From: Pandoraea nosoerga
GTDB taxonomy: Bacteria; Pseudomonadota; Gammaproteobacteria; Burkholderiales; Burkholderiaceae
Direction: 5' to 3'
Length of the DNA stretch: 64,000 bases
Assembly (NCBI RefSeq): GCF_902459585.1
Contig: NZ_CABPSC010000003.1
Span: 186,001 to 250,000, forward strand
The stretch's first letter is position 1. Each line of letters starts with the position of its first letter. The position numbers were made by a program, and so were the translations under genes. Of this stretch, positions 48,701 through 58,240 are shown piece after piece. The notes beneath the pieces were generated by a model. That model had not been told where the DNA came from, did no database searches, and was given only the letters and a program-made list of their open reading frames with translations.

Positions 48701-48774
48701 GTCGTGATCGCGAGGCCCCCGCATTTTAGCGCGAGCGGGCGCACGGCAGGGCACGCCGCGCGTGCCCCCAGCGT

Positions 48775-49557
48775 TTACCACGGCAGGCTGCCCGACGCGT
48801 CGAAAAATCCGCCCGTGACCGGGCCGCGCTCGCCGAGCGCCAGCATCACCACGCTGCGCGCGGCCTGCGCAAGGTTCTCACGCGTCCGCTTGCCGCTCGC
48901 ATCGCCCGCCAGATCGGCCGGCGCGCCAGGGTCGACCGAATTCACGGTGATCGACGTCTCGCGCAGCGTCTGCGACAACTGCACGGTGAGCATGTTGAGC
49001 GCAGCCTTCGACGCATTGAAGCCGATACGCCGCATCGACGCATGTTCCCACGACGGATCGTTGTTGTACGCGAGCGAGCCCAGTCCGCTCGACACGTTGA
49101 CGATGCGCCCGCGCTCGGCGCGCGACAGCCACGGCAGCATCGCCTGGGTAACGCGCAGGGTGCCGAAAAAGTTGGTCGCGAACACACGCTCGACCGCTTC
49201 GATGGAGGCGCGCTCGGGCGCGTCGTCGCGCGGATCGGTGACGCCGGCGTTGTTGACCAGCACGTCGAGCCGGCCGTAATACCGGCCAATGCGGTAAGCG
49301 GCAGCGTGCAGCGTCTCCGGCTGCAACAGATCGATGACGAGCGTCTCGGCCTGGAACCCGGCCTTGCGCAACGGCTCGACCACCTCTTCGCCCTTCGCCT
49401 GCTCGCGCGCGCCAACGAGCACCGTCATGCCCGCCTCGGCCAGCGAGCGCGCCACTTCCTGTCCAATCCCGCGAGTCGCGCCCGTCACCAGCGCCACTTG
49501 TCCCAGATGGCGCTGCGCGTCCTCGCGCACCATACTTTCGATAGCGTCCCGTTTCAT
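48775..49557 (-). CDS. Short-chain dehydrogenase/reductase-like protein with Phe for the catalytic Tyr
   Basis: The start MKRDAIESMVREDAQRHLGQ gives 260 residues; MVREDAQ, eight codons later, is also possible. The fold markers are VTGATRGIGQEVA, the NNAG motif in VLVNNAGVTD and VNVSSGLGS for the catalytic Ser. At the YxxxK position the sequence reads GFNASKAALN, so Tyr appears replaced by Phe while Lys is kept. The relatives I know have Tyr here, so activity may be low or altered. It is divergent from a TetR gene and probably under its control. Confidence 0.85.
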   Translation of the reverse strand: MKRDAIESMVREDAQRHLGQVALVTGATRGIGQEVARSLAEAGMTVLVGAREQAKGEEVVEPLRKAGFQAETLVIDLLQPETLHAAAYRIGRYYGRLDVLVNNAGVTDPRDDAPERASIEAVERVFATNFFGTLRVTQAMLPWLSRAERGRIVNVSSGLGSLAYNNDPSWEHASMRRIGFNASKAALNMLTVQLSQTLRETSITVNSVDPGAPADLAGDASGKRTRENLAQAARSVVMLALGERGPVTGGFFDASGSLPW

Positions 49558-49655
49558 CACTGCTCCCGTCGAATTGCCTGTTGTTCTGCGCCCGATCGCA
49601 CGCAAATTTGTTAGCATCGAGTTTATGAAGAATCCTTCAGTTTTTCCATTCGCAT

Positions 49656-50336
49656 ATGAAACCTGACAGCCGAGGCCCCGCAGCGCCCCGTAAGACGCCG
49701 CAGCAGGCCCGATCGCGGGTGACGATCGACGCGATTTTCGACGCAGCGCTTCAGGTTTTGCTGCTCGATGGCGGGCGTCAGCTCACCACCACGCGCGTGG
49801 CCGAGCGCGCCGGCGTGTCCGTCGGCACGCTCTATCAATATTTCCAGAACAAGCAGGTGCTGCTCTACGCGGTGCTCGAGCGGCACGTGGAGCGCATCGT
49901 CGAGACGGTCGAGACCACCTGTCTGGCCGCGCACGGGCAGCCGCTCGAGACGATGGCGCGCGAACTGGCCCGCGCCTACGTGGGCGCCAAGATGAGCGAC
50001 ATCGAAGAGGCGCAGGCGCTGTATCGGCTCTCCGAGGACCTGGACGGACGGGAAGTCTTCGCGGACGCGGCCACGCGCATGCACGCGGCTGTCGTGGGCA
50101 TGCTCGCCAGCGCGCGCAATGCGCGCTTCGACGACCCGTCCACGGTCGCCTTCGTCTTCCTGAATTCGATGACCGGGCCCATCAAGGCGATCCTGGAGAA
50201 CCGCGCACCGGCCGGCACCTGCCACGAGACGCTGGCCGCGCGGATCGCCGAGCAGATCGCGACAATGTGCGCCGCCTATCTCGATCGCGTGGCATGCCCG
50301 CAGAGCGTGCCGCAAACCTCGAAAACGGCGGCATAG
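49656..50336 (+). CDS. TetR/AcrR family regulator
   Basis: The 226-residue protein carries TTTRVAERAGVSVGTLYQYF followed by QNKQVLLYAVLERHV, the TetR DNA-binding domain. A ligand-binding all-helical domain follows. It is divergent from the SDR gene with about 100 bp between starts, in which an AT-rich stretch (about 49600-49645) should hold the operator. It most likely represses the SDR gene and itself. Confidence 0.9.
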   Translation: MKPDSRGPAAPRKTPQQARSRVTIDAIFDAALQVLLLDGGRQLTTTRVAERAGVSVGTLYQYFQNKQVLLYAVLERHVERIVETVETTCLAAHGQPLETMARELARAYVGAKMSDIEEAQALYRLSEDLDGREVFADAATRMHAAVVGMLASARNARFDDPSTVAFVFLNSMTGPIKAILENRAPAGTCHETLAARIAEQIATMCAAYLDRVACPQSVPQTSKTAA

Positions 50337-50432
50337 GCGCGTACTGCGTCAAAAGTTCACGCGTCATCGTGAGCGCCGCCCGGAACTGGTAAAATGCCGG
50401 GTTGTGTTTGCCTACTACCCACGGTAATCGAG

Positions 50433-51101
50433 ATGAATTACGAACAGGCCCGCTTTAACATGATCGAGCAGCAAATCCGTCCCTGGGACGTGCTCGACCA
50501 GCAAGTGCTCGATCTGCTGACGATGGTCAAGCGCGAGGAATTCGTGCCGGCCGCCTACCGCGATCTCGCTTTCGCCGACGTCGAACTGCCCCTGCCGGGC
50601 GCTTCGATCGCCAACAAGAGCCAGCACATGATGTTCCCGCGCGTCGAAGCGCGCGTCCTGCAGGCCCTGGCACCGAAGAAGAACGAGAACGTGCTCGAGA
50701 TCGGCACGGGCTCGGGCTACATGGCAGCCCTGCTGGCCTACAACGCCCATCACGTGACCACGCTCGAATTCGACGCGAACCTCGCCCAGGCCGCCCAGCA
50801 GACGCTGCGCGCCAACGGTGTGACGAACGTGGAAGTCGTCAATGCGGACGGCGCCCACGGCTGGAGCGCCGCCGCGCCATACGACGTGATCGCCATCTCG
50901 GGCGCACTGCCCGAACTGCCTCAGGCGTTCCTCGACCAGTTGAAGGTCGGCGGCCGTCTGGCAGCGTTCATCGGCGGCAACCCGGTCATGGAAGCGCAGC
51001 TGATCACGCGCCTGTCCGAGACCGAATACCGCACGGAAAACCTGTTCGAGACGCAAGTGGCCTATCTGGTGGCGCCGCAACCGTCGAGCTTCAGGTTCTG
51101 A
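50433..51101 (+). CDS. Protein-L-isoaspartate O-methyltransferase family protein
   Basis: The ATG (MNYEQARFNMIEQQIRPWDV) gives 222 residues. The Pcm-like blocks are MFPRVEARVLQALAPKKNEN and VLEIGTGSGYMAALLAY. The family repairs isoaspartyl residues using AdoMet, but members of this branch upstream of a rhodanese and tolC are often shorter at the substrate site, so activity is unproven. It is the first gene of the Pcm-rhodanese-TolC group. Confidence 0.88.
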   Translation: MNYEQARFNMIEQQIRPWDVLDQQVLDLLTMVKREEFVPAAYRDLAFADVELPLPGASIANKSQHMMFPRVEARVLQALAPKKNENVLEIGTGSGYMAALLAYNAHHVTTLEFDANLAQAAQQTLRANGVTNVEVVNADGAHGWSAAAPYDVIAISGALPELPQAFLDQLKVGGRLAAFIGGNPVMEAQLITRLSETEYRTENLFETQVAYLVAPQPSSFRF

Positions 51102-51223
51102 GCCCGGCGAGCCGGGGCGTGCCGCCGGCTGACGGCGCGCACCGGATCGTCGCGAGCGGACCGGCTCCGCCCCGCGAGGGGTTCCACGAGAACCGGACGC
51201 CATCCATACGACACACGAACATC

Positions 51224-51547
51224 ATGCAAAACATTTCACCGGCGCAATTGGCCCAGTGGCTCGCGGATGGGGAACGCGGGCAACCCACGCTGCTCGACGT
51301 GCGCGAGGACTGGGAGGTCCAGACCTGCCGCATCGCCCAAAGCAAGAATGTGCCGCTTGGCGACGTGCCGAATCGTCTGGGCGAGCTCGACGCCGACGCG
51401 CCGATCGTGTGCATCTGCCACCACGGCATGCGCAGCGCCCGCGCCGCGATGTTCCTGGAACAACAAGGTTTTACCCAGCTGTTCAATCTGGACGGCGGTA
51501 TCGACGCCTGGGCTCGCCAGGTCGATCCGTCGATGCCGACTTACTGA
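51224..51547 (+). CDS. Rhodanese-like sulfurtransferase
   Basis: The ATG (MQNISPAQLAQWLADGERGQ) gives 107 residues, a single rhodanese domain. LLDVREDWE and the active loop CHHGMRSARAA, with the catalytic Cys in CICHHG, are complete. Such proteins carry sulfane sulfur. It lies 122 bp after the methyltransferase and 9 bp before tolC, so it is probably co-transcribed with tolC. Confidence 0.92.
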   Translation: MQNISPAQLAQWLADGERGQPTLLDVREDWEVQTCRIAQSKNVPLGDVPNRLGELDADAPIVCICHHGMRSARAAMFLEQQGFTQLFNLDGGIDAWARQVDPSMPTY

Positions 51548-51556
51548 GCCAGGGCC

Positions 51557-53047
51557 GTGCGCCCCCCGAGGCTCGCCGCGCGACGGCATGCGGCCGCGAG
51601 CGCCTTCGCGCTGATGGCGACGCTCGCCACGCTCATCGGCTTCGCCGCCCCCGCCGGCGCGACCGACCTTCTCCAGCTCTATGGCGAGGCGCAGAGCCGC
51701 GACGCGCTCATCGCCAGCGCCCGCTCTGCCTATCTCGCCAACATTGAAGCCCTGCCGCAGGCACGCGCCGCGCTGCTGCCCCAGGTCTCGGCGCGTTGGG
51801 GCGCCGTCAATACGCACTACGGCTCGGGCAACATCTCGAACACGTTCGGCAGCAGCGGCTACAGCCTCGCGCTCACGCAGCCGCTGTTTCACTGGGACAG
51901 TTGGCAGTCGTACCAGCAGGGCAAGCTCACCGTGGCCAGCGCCGAAGCGTCGTTTGCACAGGCGCAGCAGGACCTGATTCTTCGCGTGGCGACGGCCTAC
52001 TTCGACGTGCTGGCCGCGCAGGACGACCTCGCGCTGGCCTCGACGCACAAGCAGGCCATTGCCGAGCAGCTTGCCTCGGCCAAACGGAATTTCGAAGTCG
52101 GCAACGCCACCATCGTCGACGCCAACGAAGCCCAGGCGAGCTTCGATCAGGCCACCGCGCAGGAAATCGCCGCGAACAATACGCTCGACGTGCGCCGCGC
52201 CGCGTTCGCGCGCATCGTCGGCCATCCGGTGGGGCCGCTCGCCACGCTTCGCGCCGGCGCCACACTGCCCTCGCCCGAGCCGAACAACGTGGCGGACTGG
52301 GTGGCGCAGGCCGAGCAAGCCAACTACGGCGTGCAACTCCAGACGCTCGCGCTGGAGATCGCGCGACGCGAGACGTCCAAGGCCAAGGCGGGCTACATGC
52401 CGTCGGTGGACCTCGTTGCCGCCGGCGCGCACTCGAACGTCGGCAACGCGAACAGCCTGCTTACCTCGGCGATGTCGAGTCCGTCGAGTCAGGGTACGGG
52501 ACCGAGCTCCGCGGGGCAGATCGGCATTCAGATCAGCATTCCGATCTTCTCGGGCGGCTCGGTGCAGAGCAAGATGCGACAGACGCTCGCGCTCGAGGAC
52601 AAGGCACAGAGCGATCTCGACGACGCGCGCCGCCTGGCGGTGCTCAACGCGCGTCAGTCGTATCTCGGTGTGTCGAGCGGGCTGGCGCAAGTCAAGGCGC
52701 TCGAAGCGGCCGAACAGTCGGCGCAGTCGTCGGTGGCGTCGAACAAGCTCGGTTATCAGGTGGGCATCCGCATCAACGCGGACGTGCTCAATGCCGAAGA
52801 CAAGCTCTTCGCCACGCGGCGCGATCTCGCCAAGGCCCGCTACAGCACGCTGCTCTCGAGCCTGCAGCTCAAGGCCAGCGCCGCCACGCTCGTCGACACG
52901 GACCTGCAACAACTCAACGGGCTGCTCACGGAGAACCCGGACGCTTCGGCCGTGAGCGCCGGCGCGCGCGCACCGGCCGGCACGCCCGGCGTCGGAACAC
53001 CCGAGCGCGGCGTGCGGCCGGGGACCATCGCGCCGCTGCGCCGCTAG
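51557..53047 (+). CDS. tolC: TolC-family outer membrane channel
   Basis: The GTG start gives 496 residues with a signal peptide (FALMATLATLIGFAAPAGA). The two OEP repeats are visible: SLALTQPLFHWDSWQSYQQG in the first half and IGIQISIPIFSGGSVQSKMR in the second, each followed by long helices. The trimer forms the outer-membrane exit duct for tripartite pumps and type I secretion. The last 50 residues are Ala/Pro/Gly-rich and disordered. Confidence 0.93.
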   Translation: MRPPRLAARRHAAASAFALMATLATLIGFAAPAGATDLLQLYGEAQSRDALIASARSAYLANIEALPQARAALLPQVSARWGAVNTHYGSGNISNTFGSSGYSLALTQPLFHWDSWQSYQQGKLTVASAEASFAQAQQDLILRVATAYFDVLAAQDDLALASTHKQAIAEQLASAKRNFEVGNATIVDANEAQASFDQATAQEIAANNTLDVRRAAFARIVGHPVGPLATLRAGATLPSPEPNNVADWVAQAEQANYGVQLQTLALEIARRETSKAKAGYMPSVDLVAAGAHSNVGNANSLLTSAMSSPSSQGTGPSSAGQIGIQISIPIFSGGSVQSKMRQTLALEDKAQSDLDDARRLAVLNARQSYLGVSSGLAQVKALEAAEQSAQSSVASNKLGYQVGIRINADVLNAEDKLFATRRDLAKARYSTLLSSLQLKASAATLVDTDLQQLNGLLTENPDASAVSAGARAPAGTPGVGTPERGVRPGTIAPLRR

Positions 53048-53133
53048 GCGATCGGCGCACGGCGCCGACACGGAGCCGACACGGAGCCGACATCGTCCGC
53101 GTCAAAACGAAAAGCCTCGCATGGCTTGTCGCC

Positions 53134-54465
53134 TCATAGCGAATGTGGCGAATGTGGCGAGCGTGGCGCGTTCCGCGGTTCGTCGAGCCACCGCCCCAGC
53201 GCGGCGACGGTGCGCGCCGTCGCGCCCTGATGCTGCCTGGCGAACAGCGTCGCGGCGGTACGCATCGCGAGACGATGGTCGTCGTTGACCAACAGGTCGG
53301 CCAGCGCCGTAGCGAGTTCGCCGGCATCGCTCACCCGCCGCGCCGCGCCGGCTGCCAAGGCGTTCTCGCTCGCCTGCGTGAAGTTGAACATGTGCGGCCC
53401 GAACACTACGGGCGTGCCCGCCGCGCACGCCTCGATCAGGTTCTGTCCGCCCAGGGGCAGCAGGCTGCCGCCGATGAACGCCACATCCGCCGCCGAGAAG
53501 TACGCCGCCATCTCGCCCATCGAGTCGCCGAGAATGACGTCGATATGCGCGGGCAGCGGCGTGCCGTCGTCGGGCCATGCACTGCGACGCACGTAGTTGA
53601 GCCGGACCTTGTCGAGCATCGCCGCGACTTCGTCGAAACGCTGCGGGTGACGCGGCACCAGCAGCAGCAGCGACTGACGGCCCACGTCGGACGCCGCCGC
53701 CAGCATGGCGCGCGCCTGCAGCACCAGCGCCTCTTCGCCGTCGCGCGTGCTCGCCGCGAGCCACACCTTGCGCGCGCCGAAGCGCTCGCGCCAGCGTGCG
53801 CCGAGCGCGAGCAGCGGCTCGGGCGGCGTCATGTCGAATTTGAGGTTGCCCATCACGTCCACGTCGTGCGCACCGAGCATGCGCAAGCGCTCGGCGTCGG
53901 CATCGCTCTGCGCGAACACGCGGCTGAACCCGCCGAAGATCGGGCGCGTGGCGTCCCCAAAGCGGGCCGCACGCCGGAACGAGCGCGCCGACATTCGTGC
54001 GTTGGCGAGCACCAGCGGCACGCCGTCCTCGCGGCACGTGAGAATGAGATTCGGCCAGACCTCGGTTTCCATCACCACGCCGACGCTCGGTCGCCAATGC
54101 TTCAGGAACCGGCGAATCGGGCCGACCATGTCGTAGGGCAGATAGCAGCGTTGCACGCGCTCGCCGAACAGGCTCTCGCCCGTGGCGCGACCGGTCGGCG
54201 TCATGTGCGTGAGCACGACGCCATGCGACGGATAGCGCGCGAGCAGCGCTTCGATGAGCGGCTGCGCGGCGCGCGTCTCGCCGACGGAGACCGCGTGCAC
54301 CCAGATGAGCGGGCGGCCGGTGTAGGGCGGCGCATCGTAGAAACCGAAGCGTTCCCCGATGTGACGGCGATAGCCGGGCTCGAAACGGCCGCGCCACCAC
54401 AGGCGCACGACCGCCAGTGGCGCGACGACCCACCACAGCGCGCGATAGACGAGACGCAACACCAT
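53134..54465 (-). CDS. waaA: 3-deoxy-D-manno-octulosonic acid (Kdo) transferase
   Basis: The 443-residue protein has an N-terminal membrane anchor (LWWVVAPLAVVRLWW), the catalytic block WVHAVSVGETRAAQPL with its Glu base, and the C-terminal nucleotide-sugar part (GGSLLPLGGQNLIEACAAG). It adds Kdo from CMP-Kdo to lipid A in the inner membrane. It is directly followed, on the minus strand, by the Kdo hydroxylase gene upstream of it, so the two are one unit. The last residues PRSPHSPHSL come from a 9 bp DNA repeat. Confidence 0.95.
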   Translation of the reverse strand: MVLRLVYRALWWVVAPLAVVRLWWRGRFEPGYRRHIGERFGFYDAPPYTGRPLIWVHAVSVGETRAAQPLIEALLARYPSHGVVLTHMTPTGRATGESLFGERVQRCYLPYDMVGPIRRFLKHWRPSVGVVMETEVWPNLILTCREDGVPLVLANARMSARSFRRAARFGDATRPIFGGFSRVFAQSDADAERLRMLGAHDVDVMGNLKFDMTPPEPLLALGARWRERFGARKVWLAASTRDGEEALVLQARAMLAAASDVGRQSLLLLVPRHPQRFDEVAAMLDKVRLNYVRRSAWPDDGTPLPAHIDVILGDSMGEMAAYFSAADVAFIGGSLLPLGGQNLIEACAAGTPVVFGPHMFNFTQASENALAAGAARRVSDAGELATALADLLVNDDHRLAMRTAATLFARQHQGATARTVAALGRWLDEPRNAPRSPHSPHSL

Positions 54466-55362
54466 TCAGACGAGCGCGCGATGCGTGAGGCGTTGCAACA
54501 CCGCCAGCGGCGAGCACTCGGGGTGCACCATGGCGTCGGCGGGCAGGAAGAAAGTCTGCTCCATCATGAACTGACCGGACATCACCGCGTGCGACGTCTG
54601 GTCCGAGAAACAGATCCAGACGCTGCCCGGCGGAAACGGCATGGTCTGCTGGCCGGCTTCGCGTTGATAGGTCAGGTCGGCCTTCATGCCATCGTGCAGA
54701 TGCAGCATGATGTGATCGTAGCCGCTGCGCGGGCGCTTCGTGATGCCCACGACGTTCTGCAGCCACGCGGAGCCGGGCCATTGTCTCGGCACCTTCGGCA
54801 GAAATCGTCTGGCCACGTCTTCGAACGGCTCGCCCACGCGCCACACGCGCGGCTGGCCGGCCGGATTGATGTTGGTGAACACGCGCAGAATGCGCTCGCC
54901 GTAGTTGGGGCGCGACGGGAAAGCGTCCACATGCAGACGGCTGTCGTCCTTGCGCCAGGAGGTCTGGCGCGTCTCCACCTGATGCAGGCGCAGGCTCGTC
55001 GGCGCCGCGCGCAGCTTGCCGCGATACTCGGGCAGCAGGCCATCGATCAGGCTGCACGCCTGCGTGTAGTAACGCTTGACCAGCGCGTGTACGGCACGCC
55101 GCGTGGCGTCGTCGGCCGCAACGCCGACAAGCACGTCGGTCTTCGGATCGAGACTGATGTTCTTGCGCTTCGGGTCGGCGATCGCGGGATCGAGCAGCCG
55201 CTGCTCGGCCGCGTCGATCGCAAACGCCAGGTGCGGGAAGTACAGCACCTTGCCCGCTTCAACATCGGCCACGAGCGTCTCGCGCGGCACCGACAGCGCA
55301 CCGCCTTGCCAGTCCCCGGACTCGACGGTGACGATCTGACTGTTTTCGTTCGTTTGACTCAT
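54466..55362 (-). CDS. kdoO: Kdo hydroxylase family Fe(II)/2-oxoglutarate dioxygenase
   Basis: The ATG gives 298 residues, overlapping the waaC stop by four bases and abutting waaA. The iron ligands fit RLHVDAFPSRP (HxD) and the distal DQTSHAVMSGQ. Kdo hydroxylases convert Kdo of lipopolysaccharide to D-glycero-D-talo-octulosonic acid (Ko), a feature of Burkholderia and Yersinia. The placement between Kdo and heptose transferases fits that role closely. Confidence 0.85.
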   Translation of the reverse strand: MSQTNENSQIVTVESGDWQGGALSVPRETLVADVEAGKVLYFPHLAFAIDAAEQRLLDPAIADPKRKNISLDPKTDVLVGVAADDATRRAVHALVKRYYTQACSLIDGLLPEYRGKLRAAPTSLRLHQVETRQTSWRKDDSRLHVDAFPSRPNYGERILRVFTNINPAGQPRVWRVGEPFEDVARRFLPKVPRQWPGSAWLQNVVGITKRPRSGYDHIMLHLHDGMKADLTYQREAGQQTMPFPPGSVWICFSDQTSHAVMSGQFMMEQTFFLPADAMVHPECSPLAVLQRLTHRALV

Positions 55363-56393
55363 GCGATTGGGTCCTCCCCAGTCACGGCGGCGCCGCGAAC
55401 GACGGGCCCGTCCCCCGCCGGCCGCGGCGACAGCGCCAGCCGGCGCACGGCGTCGCGCACCTGCGTGAGGGTCGGCTTGTGTTGGGCGTCGCCGAGATTG
55501 ACGATGCGCGGCGACCAGAATCCGCCGGTGCGCCACGCGGTGCTGAAATTGTATAGCTCGATGGTCGGACGGTTCAGCGCTGCGGCAATATGCACCAGCC
55601 CCGTGTCCACACCGACGGTCATCGCGCCGCGATCGATCAACCCCACGACCTGCGACAGATTCATCTTCGGCGGCACCCACGCCACGTGGCCCAGTGCGGC
55701 TGCCAGCCGCTCCGAGACGGCGCGCTCGGCCGGACTGCCCCACGGCAGCACGATCAGCAAGCCTTGCGAGGCAAGCTCGCGCCCCAGCGCGATCCAGTGG
55801 TCTTCCGGCCAGGTCTTGTCGTCTCTCGACGTCGCATGAACGAAGACGGCATACGGACGCTCGGGACACAGGCCGTGATCGGCCCGCTCGGTGGCGATGC
55901 CGAAATCGATCTCGGCGGGCACGGCGAATCCCATCGCTGCGGCAACCAGCAGCCGCGAGCGCGTGACGACGTGCGTGTGCGGTGCGATCCGCACCATGTG
56001 CTGATAAAGAAACCGCACCGGCCACTCGTAACTGGCCCCTTCGGTACGGTTGCCCAGCCCCCAGACGGTGCCGCGCGCCGTGCGCGCGATCCAGCCGGTC
56101 TTCACCAGACCCTGCGTGTCGATCACATAGTCATACGGGGTTTCTCGCAACGCGCGGCGAAAGGCGCCGATTTCCTGCCAGGTCGACGCCGCGAACGGAT
56201 GCTTACGCCAGCGGCGCAGCGCGAAAGGAATGACCCGGCGCACGCCGCGCACGAGTTTGACGAGGTCGACGAAGCCCTCTTCCACCACCCAGTCGATCTG
56301 GGCGTCGGGATACTGGCGCAGGATGTCCTGCACCACGGGCATGTTATGGACGACGTCGCCGAGCGACGAGACTTTGACGATCAGAACCTGCAA
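55359..56393 (-). CDS. waaC: Lipopolysaccharide heptosyltransferase I
   Basis: The 344-residue GT-B enzyme starts MQVLIVKVSSLGDVVHNMPV and contains DYVIDTQGLVKTGWIAR and VGVDTGLVHIAAALNRPTIE, the WaaC pattern. It transfers the first L,D-heptose from ADP-heptose to Kdo. It precedes the Kdo hydroxylase in the waaC-kdoO-waaA run and follows the phosphomannomutase gene after 136 bp. Confidence 0.95.
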   Translation of the reverse strand: MQVLIVKVSSLGDVVHNMPVVQDILRQYPDAQIDWVVEEGFVDLVKLVRGVRRVIPFALRRWRKHPFAASTWQEIGAFRRALRETPYDYVIDTQGLVKTGWIARTARGTVWGLGNRTEGASYEWPVRFLYQHMVRIAPHTHVVTRSRLLVAAAMGFAVPAEIDFGIATERADHGLCPERPYAVFVHATSRDDKTWPEDHWIALGRELASQGLLIVLPWGSPAERAVSERLAAALGHVAWVPPKMNLSQVVGLIDRGAMTVGVDTGLVHIAAALNRPTIELYNFSTAWRTGGFWSPRIVNLGDAQHKPTLTQVRDAVRRLALSPRPAGDGPVVRGAAVTGEDPIA

Positions 56394-56529
56394 CCGAACG
56401 CCCCGGCGGTTCGGCCGGGCCTCGTGAGCAAAACCGCGATTCTACCCCGAGCCGGGGCGCCGCTCCTACGCGAACGCTGCCACCGTCGGCCAGGATGCCT
56501 TACCGTCTTACCGTCACCCCGCCCGGACT

Positions 56530-57927
56530 TCAGAACGGCAGCCTGGCGTCGGGCTTGACAGCCTGAATGGCGCGGCGGAAGTCGTCCTGAATGCGCCTGA
56601 GCGCGGCGTCGCTGTCGGCCTCGAAACGCAGCACCACCACCGGCGTGGTGTTCGACGAGCGTGCCAGACCGAAGCCGTCCGGATACTCGACGCGCACGCC
56701 GTCGATCTTCACGACGTCCTGCGCGCCATCGAACGTGGCCGTCTCGCGAAGCTTGTCGATCAGCGCGAAGTTTTCGCCCTCGGCGAGCGGGATTTGCAGC
56801 TCGGGCGTGGAAATCGAGTTCGGCAGCGCATTGAGCACGGCGCTCGGATCGGCCGCGCGCGACAGGATCTCGAGCAGACGGGCGCCGGTGTAGAGCCCGT
56901 CGTCGAAGCCGTACCAGCGGTCCTTGAAGAACACGTGCCCGCTCATCTCGCCGGCGAGCGGCGCGCCGGTTTCCTTGAGCTTCGCCTTGACGAGCGAGTG
57001 GCCCGTCTTCCACATCAGCGGCTCGCCTCCATGCTGTTTCACCCAGCTCGACAGGTTGCGCGTGCACTTGACGTCGTAAATGATCTTCTCGCCCGGATTG
57101 CGACTCAGCACTTCGGCGGCGAAGAGCATCAGTTGGCGGTCGGGATAGATGATCTGGCCGTCCTTGGTGACGACGCCCAGACGGTCGCCGTCGCCATCGA
57201 ACGCCAGGCCGATCTCGGCGTCGGTGGTCTGCAGCGTGCGAATGAGGTCCTGCAGGTTTTCCGGGTGAGCGGGGTCCGGATGATGGTTCGGGAACGTGCC
57301 GTCGACGTCGCAGAACAGTTCGATGACCTCGCAACCGAGCGCGTTGAACAGCGCCGGCGCATACGCGCCCGCCACCCCGTTGCCGCAGTCGACGGCGATC
57401 TTCATCGGGCGGGCCAGATGCACGTCGTTCACGATGCGAGCGCGGTACGACTCGCCGATCTCGTCGGCCGTGTACGTGCCCTGGCCGGCGTCGAAGTCCT
57501 GCTGCTCGATGAGCCTGGCCAGTGCCTGAATGGCCTCACCGTAGATGGCGCGCCCGCGCAACACCATTTTGAAACCGTTGTAGTCGGGCGGATTGTGGCT
57601 GCCCGTGACCATGATGCCGGAATCGACCACGCGGCCGTGCAGCGTGACGTTGGTGGCGAAATACACCATCGGCGTGACCACGACGCCGATGTCGACCACG
57701 TCGACGCCCGAGGCGCGCAGGCCGTCGGCGAGTGCGCCGACCAGTTCGGGGCCGGAGAGCCGGCCGTCGCGGCCGACCACCACGGCATTGCCGCCTTCGC
57801 GACGCAGGGCCGTGCCGAAGGCGCGGCCGATCAGATGCGCGACATTGGCGTCGAGCGTCTTGCCGACGATGCCGCGAATGTCGTAAGCCTTGAAAATCGC
57901 AGGCGAAACTTGCGTGGATTGCGTCAT
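56530..57927 (-). CDS. manB: Phosphomannomutase/phosphoglucomutase
   Basis: The ATG gives 465 residues. The phosphoserine loop VTGSHNPPDYNGFKM, the metal loop FDGDGDRLG and the sugar loop GEMSGHVFF are intact. The enzyme interconverts 6- and 1-phosphates of mannose or glucose, feeding GDP-mannose and polysaccharide precursors. It is AlgC-like in length and layout. A divergent polysaccharide cluster starts 350 bp away. Confidence 0.93.
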   Translation of the reverse strand: MTQSTQVSPAIFKAYDIRGIVGKTLDANVAHLIGRAFGTALRREGGNAVVVGRDGRLSGPELVGALADGLRASGVDVVDIGVVVTPMVYFATNVTLHGRVVDSGIMVTGSHNPPDYNGFKMVLRGRAIYGEAIQALARLIEQQDFDAGQGTYTADEIGESYRARIVNDVHLARPMKIAVDCGNGVAGAYAPALFNALGCEVIELFCDVDGTFPNHHPDPAHPENLQDLIRTLQTTDAEIGLAFDGDGDRLGVVTKDGQIIYPDRQLMLFAAEVLSRNPGEKIIYDVKCTRNLSSWVKQHGGEPLMWKTGHSLVKAKLKETGAPLAGEMSGHVFFKDRWYGFDDGLYTGARLLEILSRAADPSAVLNALPNSISTPELQIPLAEGENFALIDKLRETATFDGAQDVVKIDGVRVEYPDGFGLARSSNTTPVVVLRFEADSDAALRRIQDDFRRAIQAVKPDARLPF

Positions 57928-58108
57928 GGGAAAGGATCTCTCGGAAACGAGGGAGGAAATGAGCATTGCGGCGCGTGGATCACGCCATGCCGGCGGCCCG
58001 GGCGCGATGCGTCCCAAAGCGGCGCGCCGCCGGCCCCGGCTGCGCGGCGAACGAGAATTCCCGGCGCGACGTGCGGCCGGGAGCGGCTGCATTACGCTAA
58101 AATTATAC

Positions 58109-58240
58109 GGGACTTCGCCGCAGCGCGGCATGTCCCGAAAGCCCTGTCAGCGAGCGCCTACAATCACGGTTTGATCACGGTTTGCGCCGCCCGACGAGCG
58201 GCCAGCACTACCCGCACCGGCCTCGCGAGGCCGGTTTTGC
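58109..58240 (+). ncRNA. Candidate small RNA or structured leader before the flippase gene
   Basis: A 5' hairpin (58109-58136: GGGAC/GTCCC around GCCGC/GCGGC) and a 3' terminator hairpin (58216-58235: perfect 9 bp ACCGGCCTC/GAGGCCGGT then TTT) frame 130 bases without an ORF. TAAAAT (58098-58103) could be a -10 box, but there is no -35. It could be an sRNA or an attenuator leader of the flippase gene, which starts 40 bases later. Confidence 0.4.

Noticed and set aside
53143-55839. 898-codon plus-strand frame across waaA, kdoO and waaC
   Set aside because: It spans three well-supported genes on the other strand and has no conserved motif.
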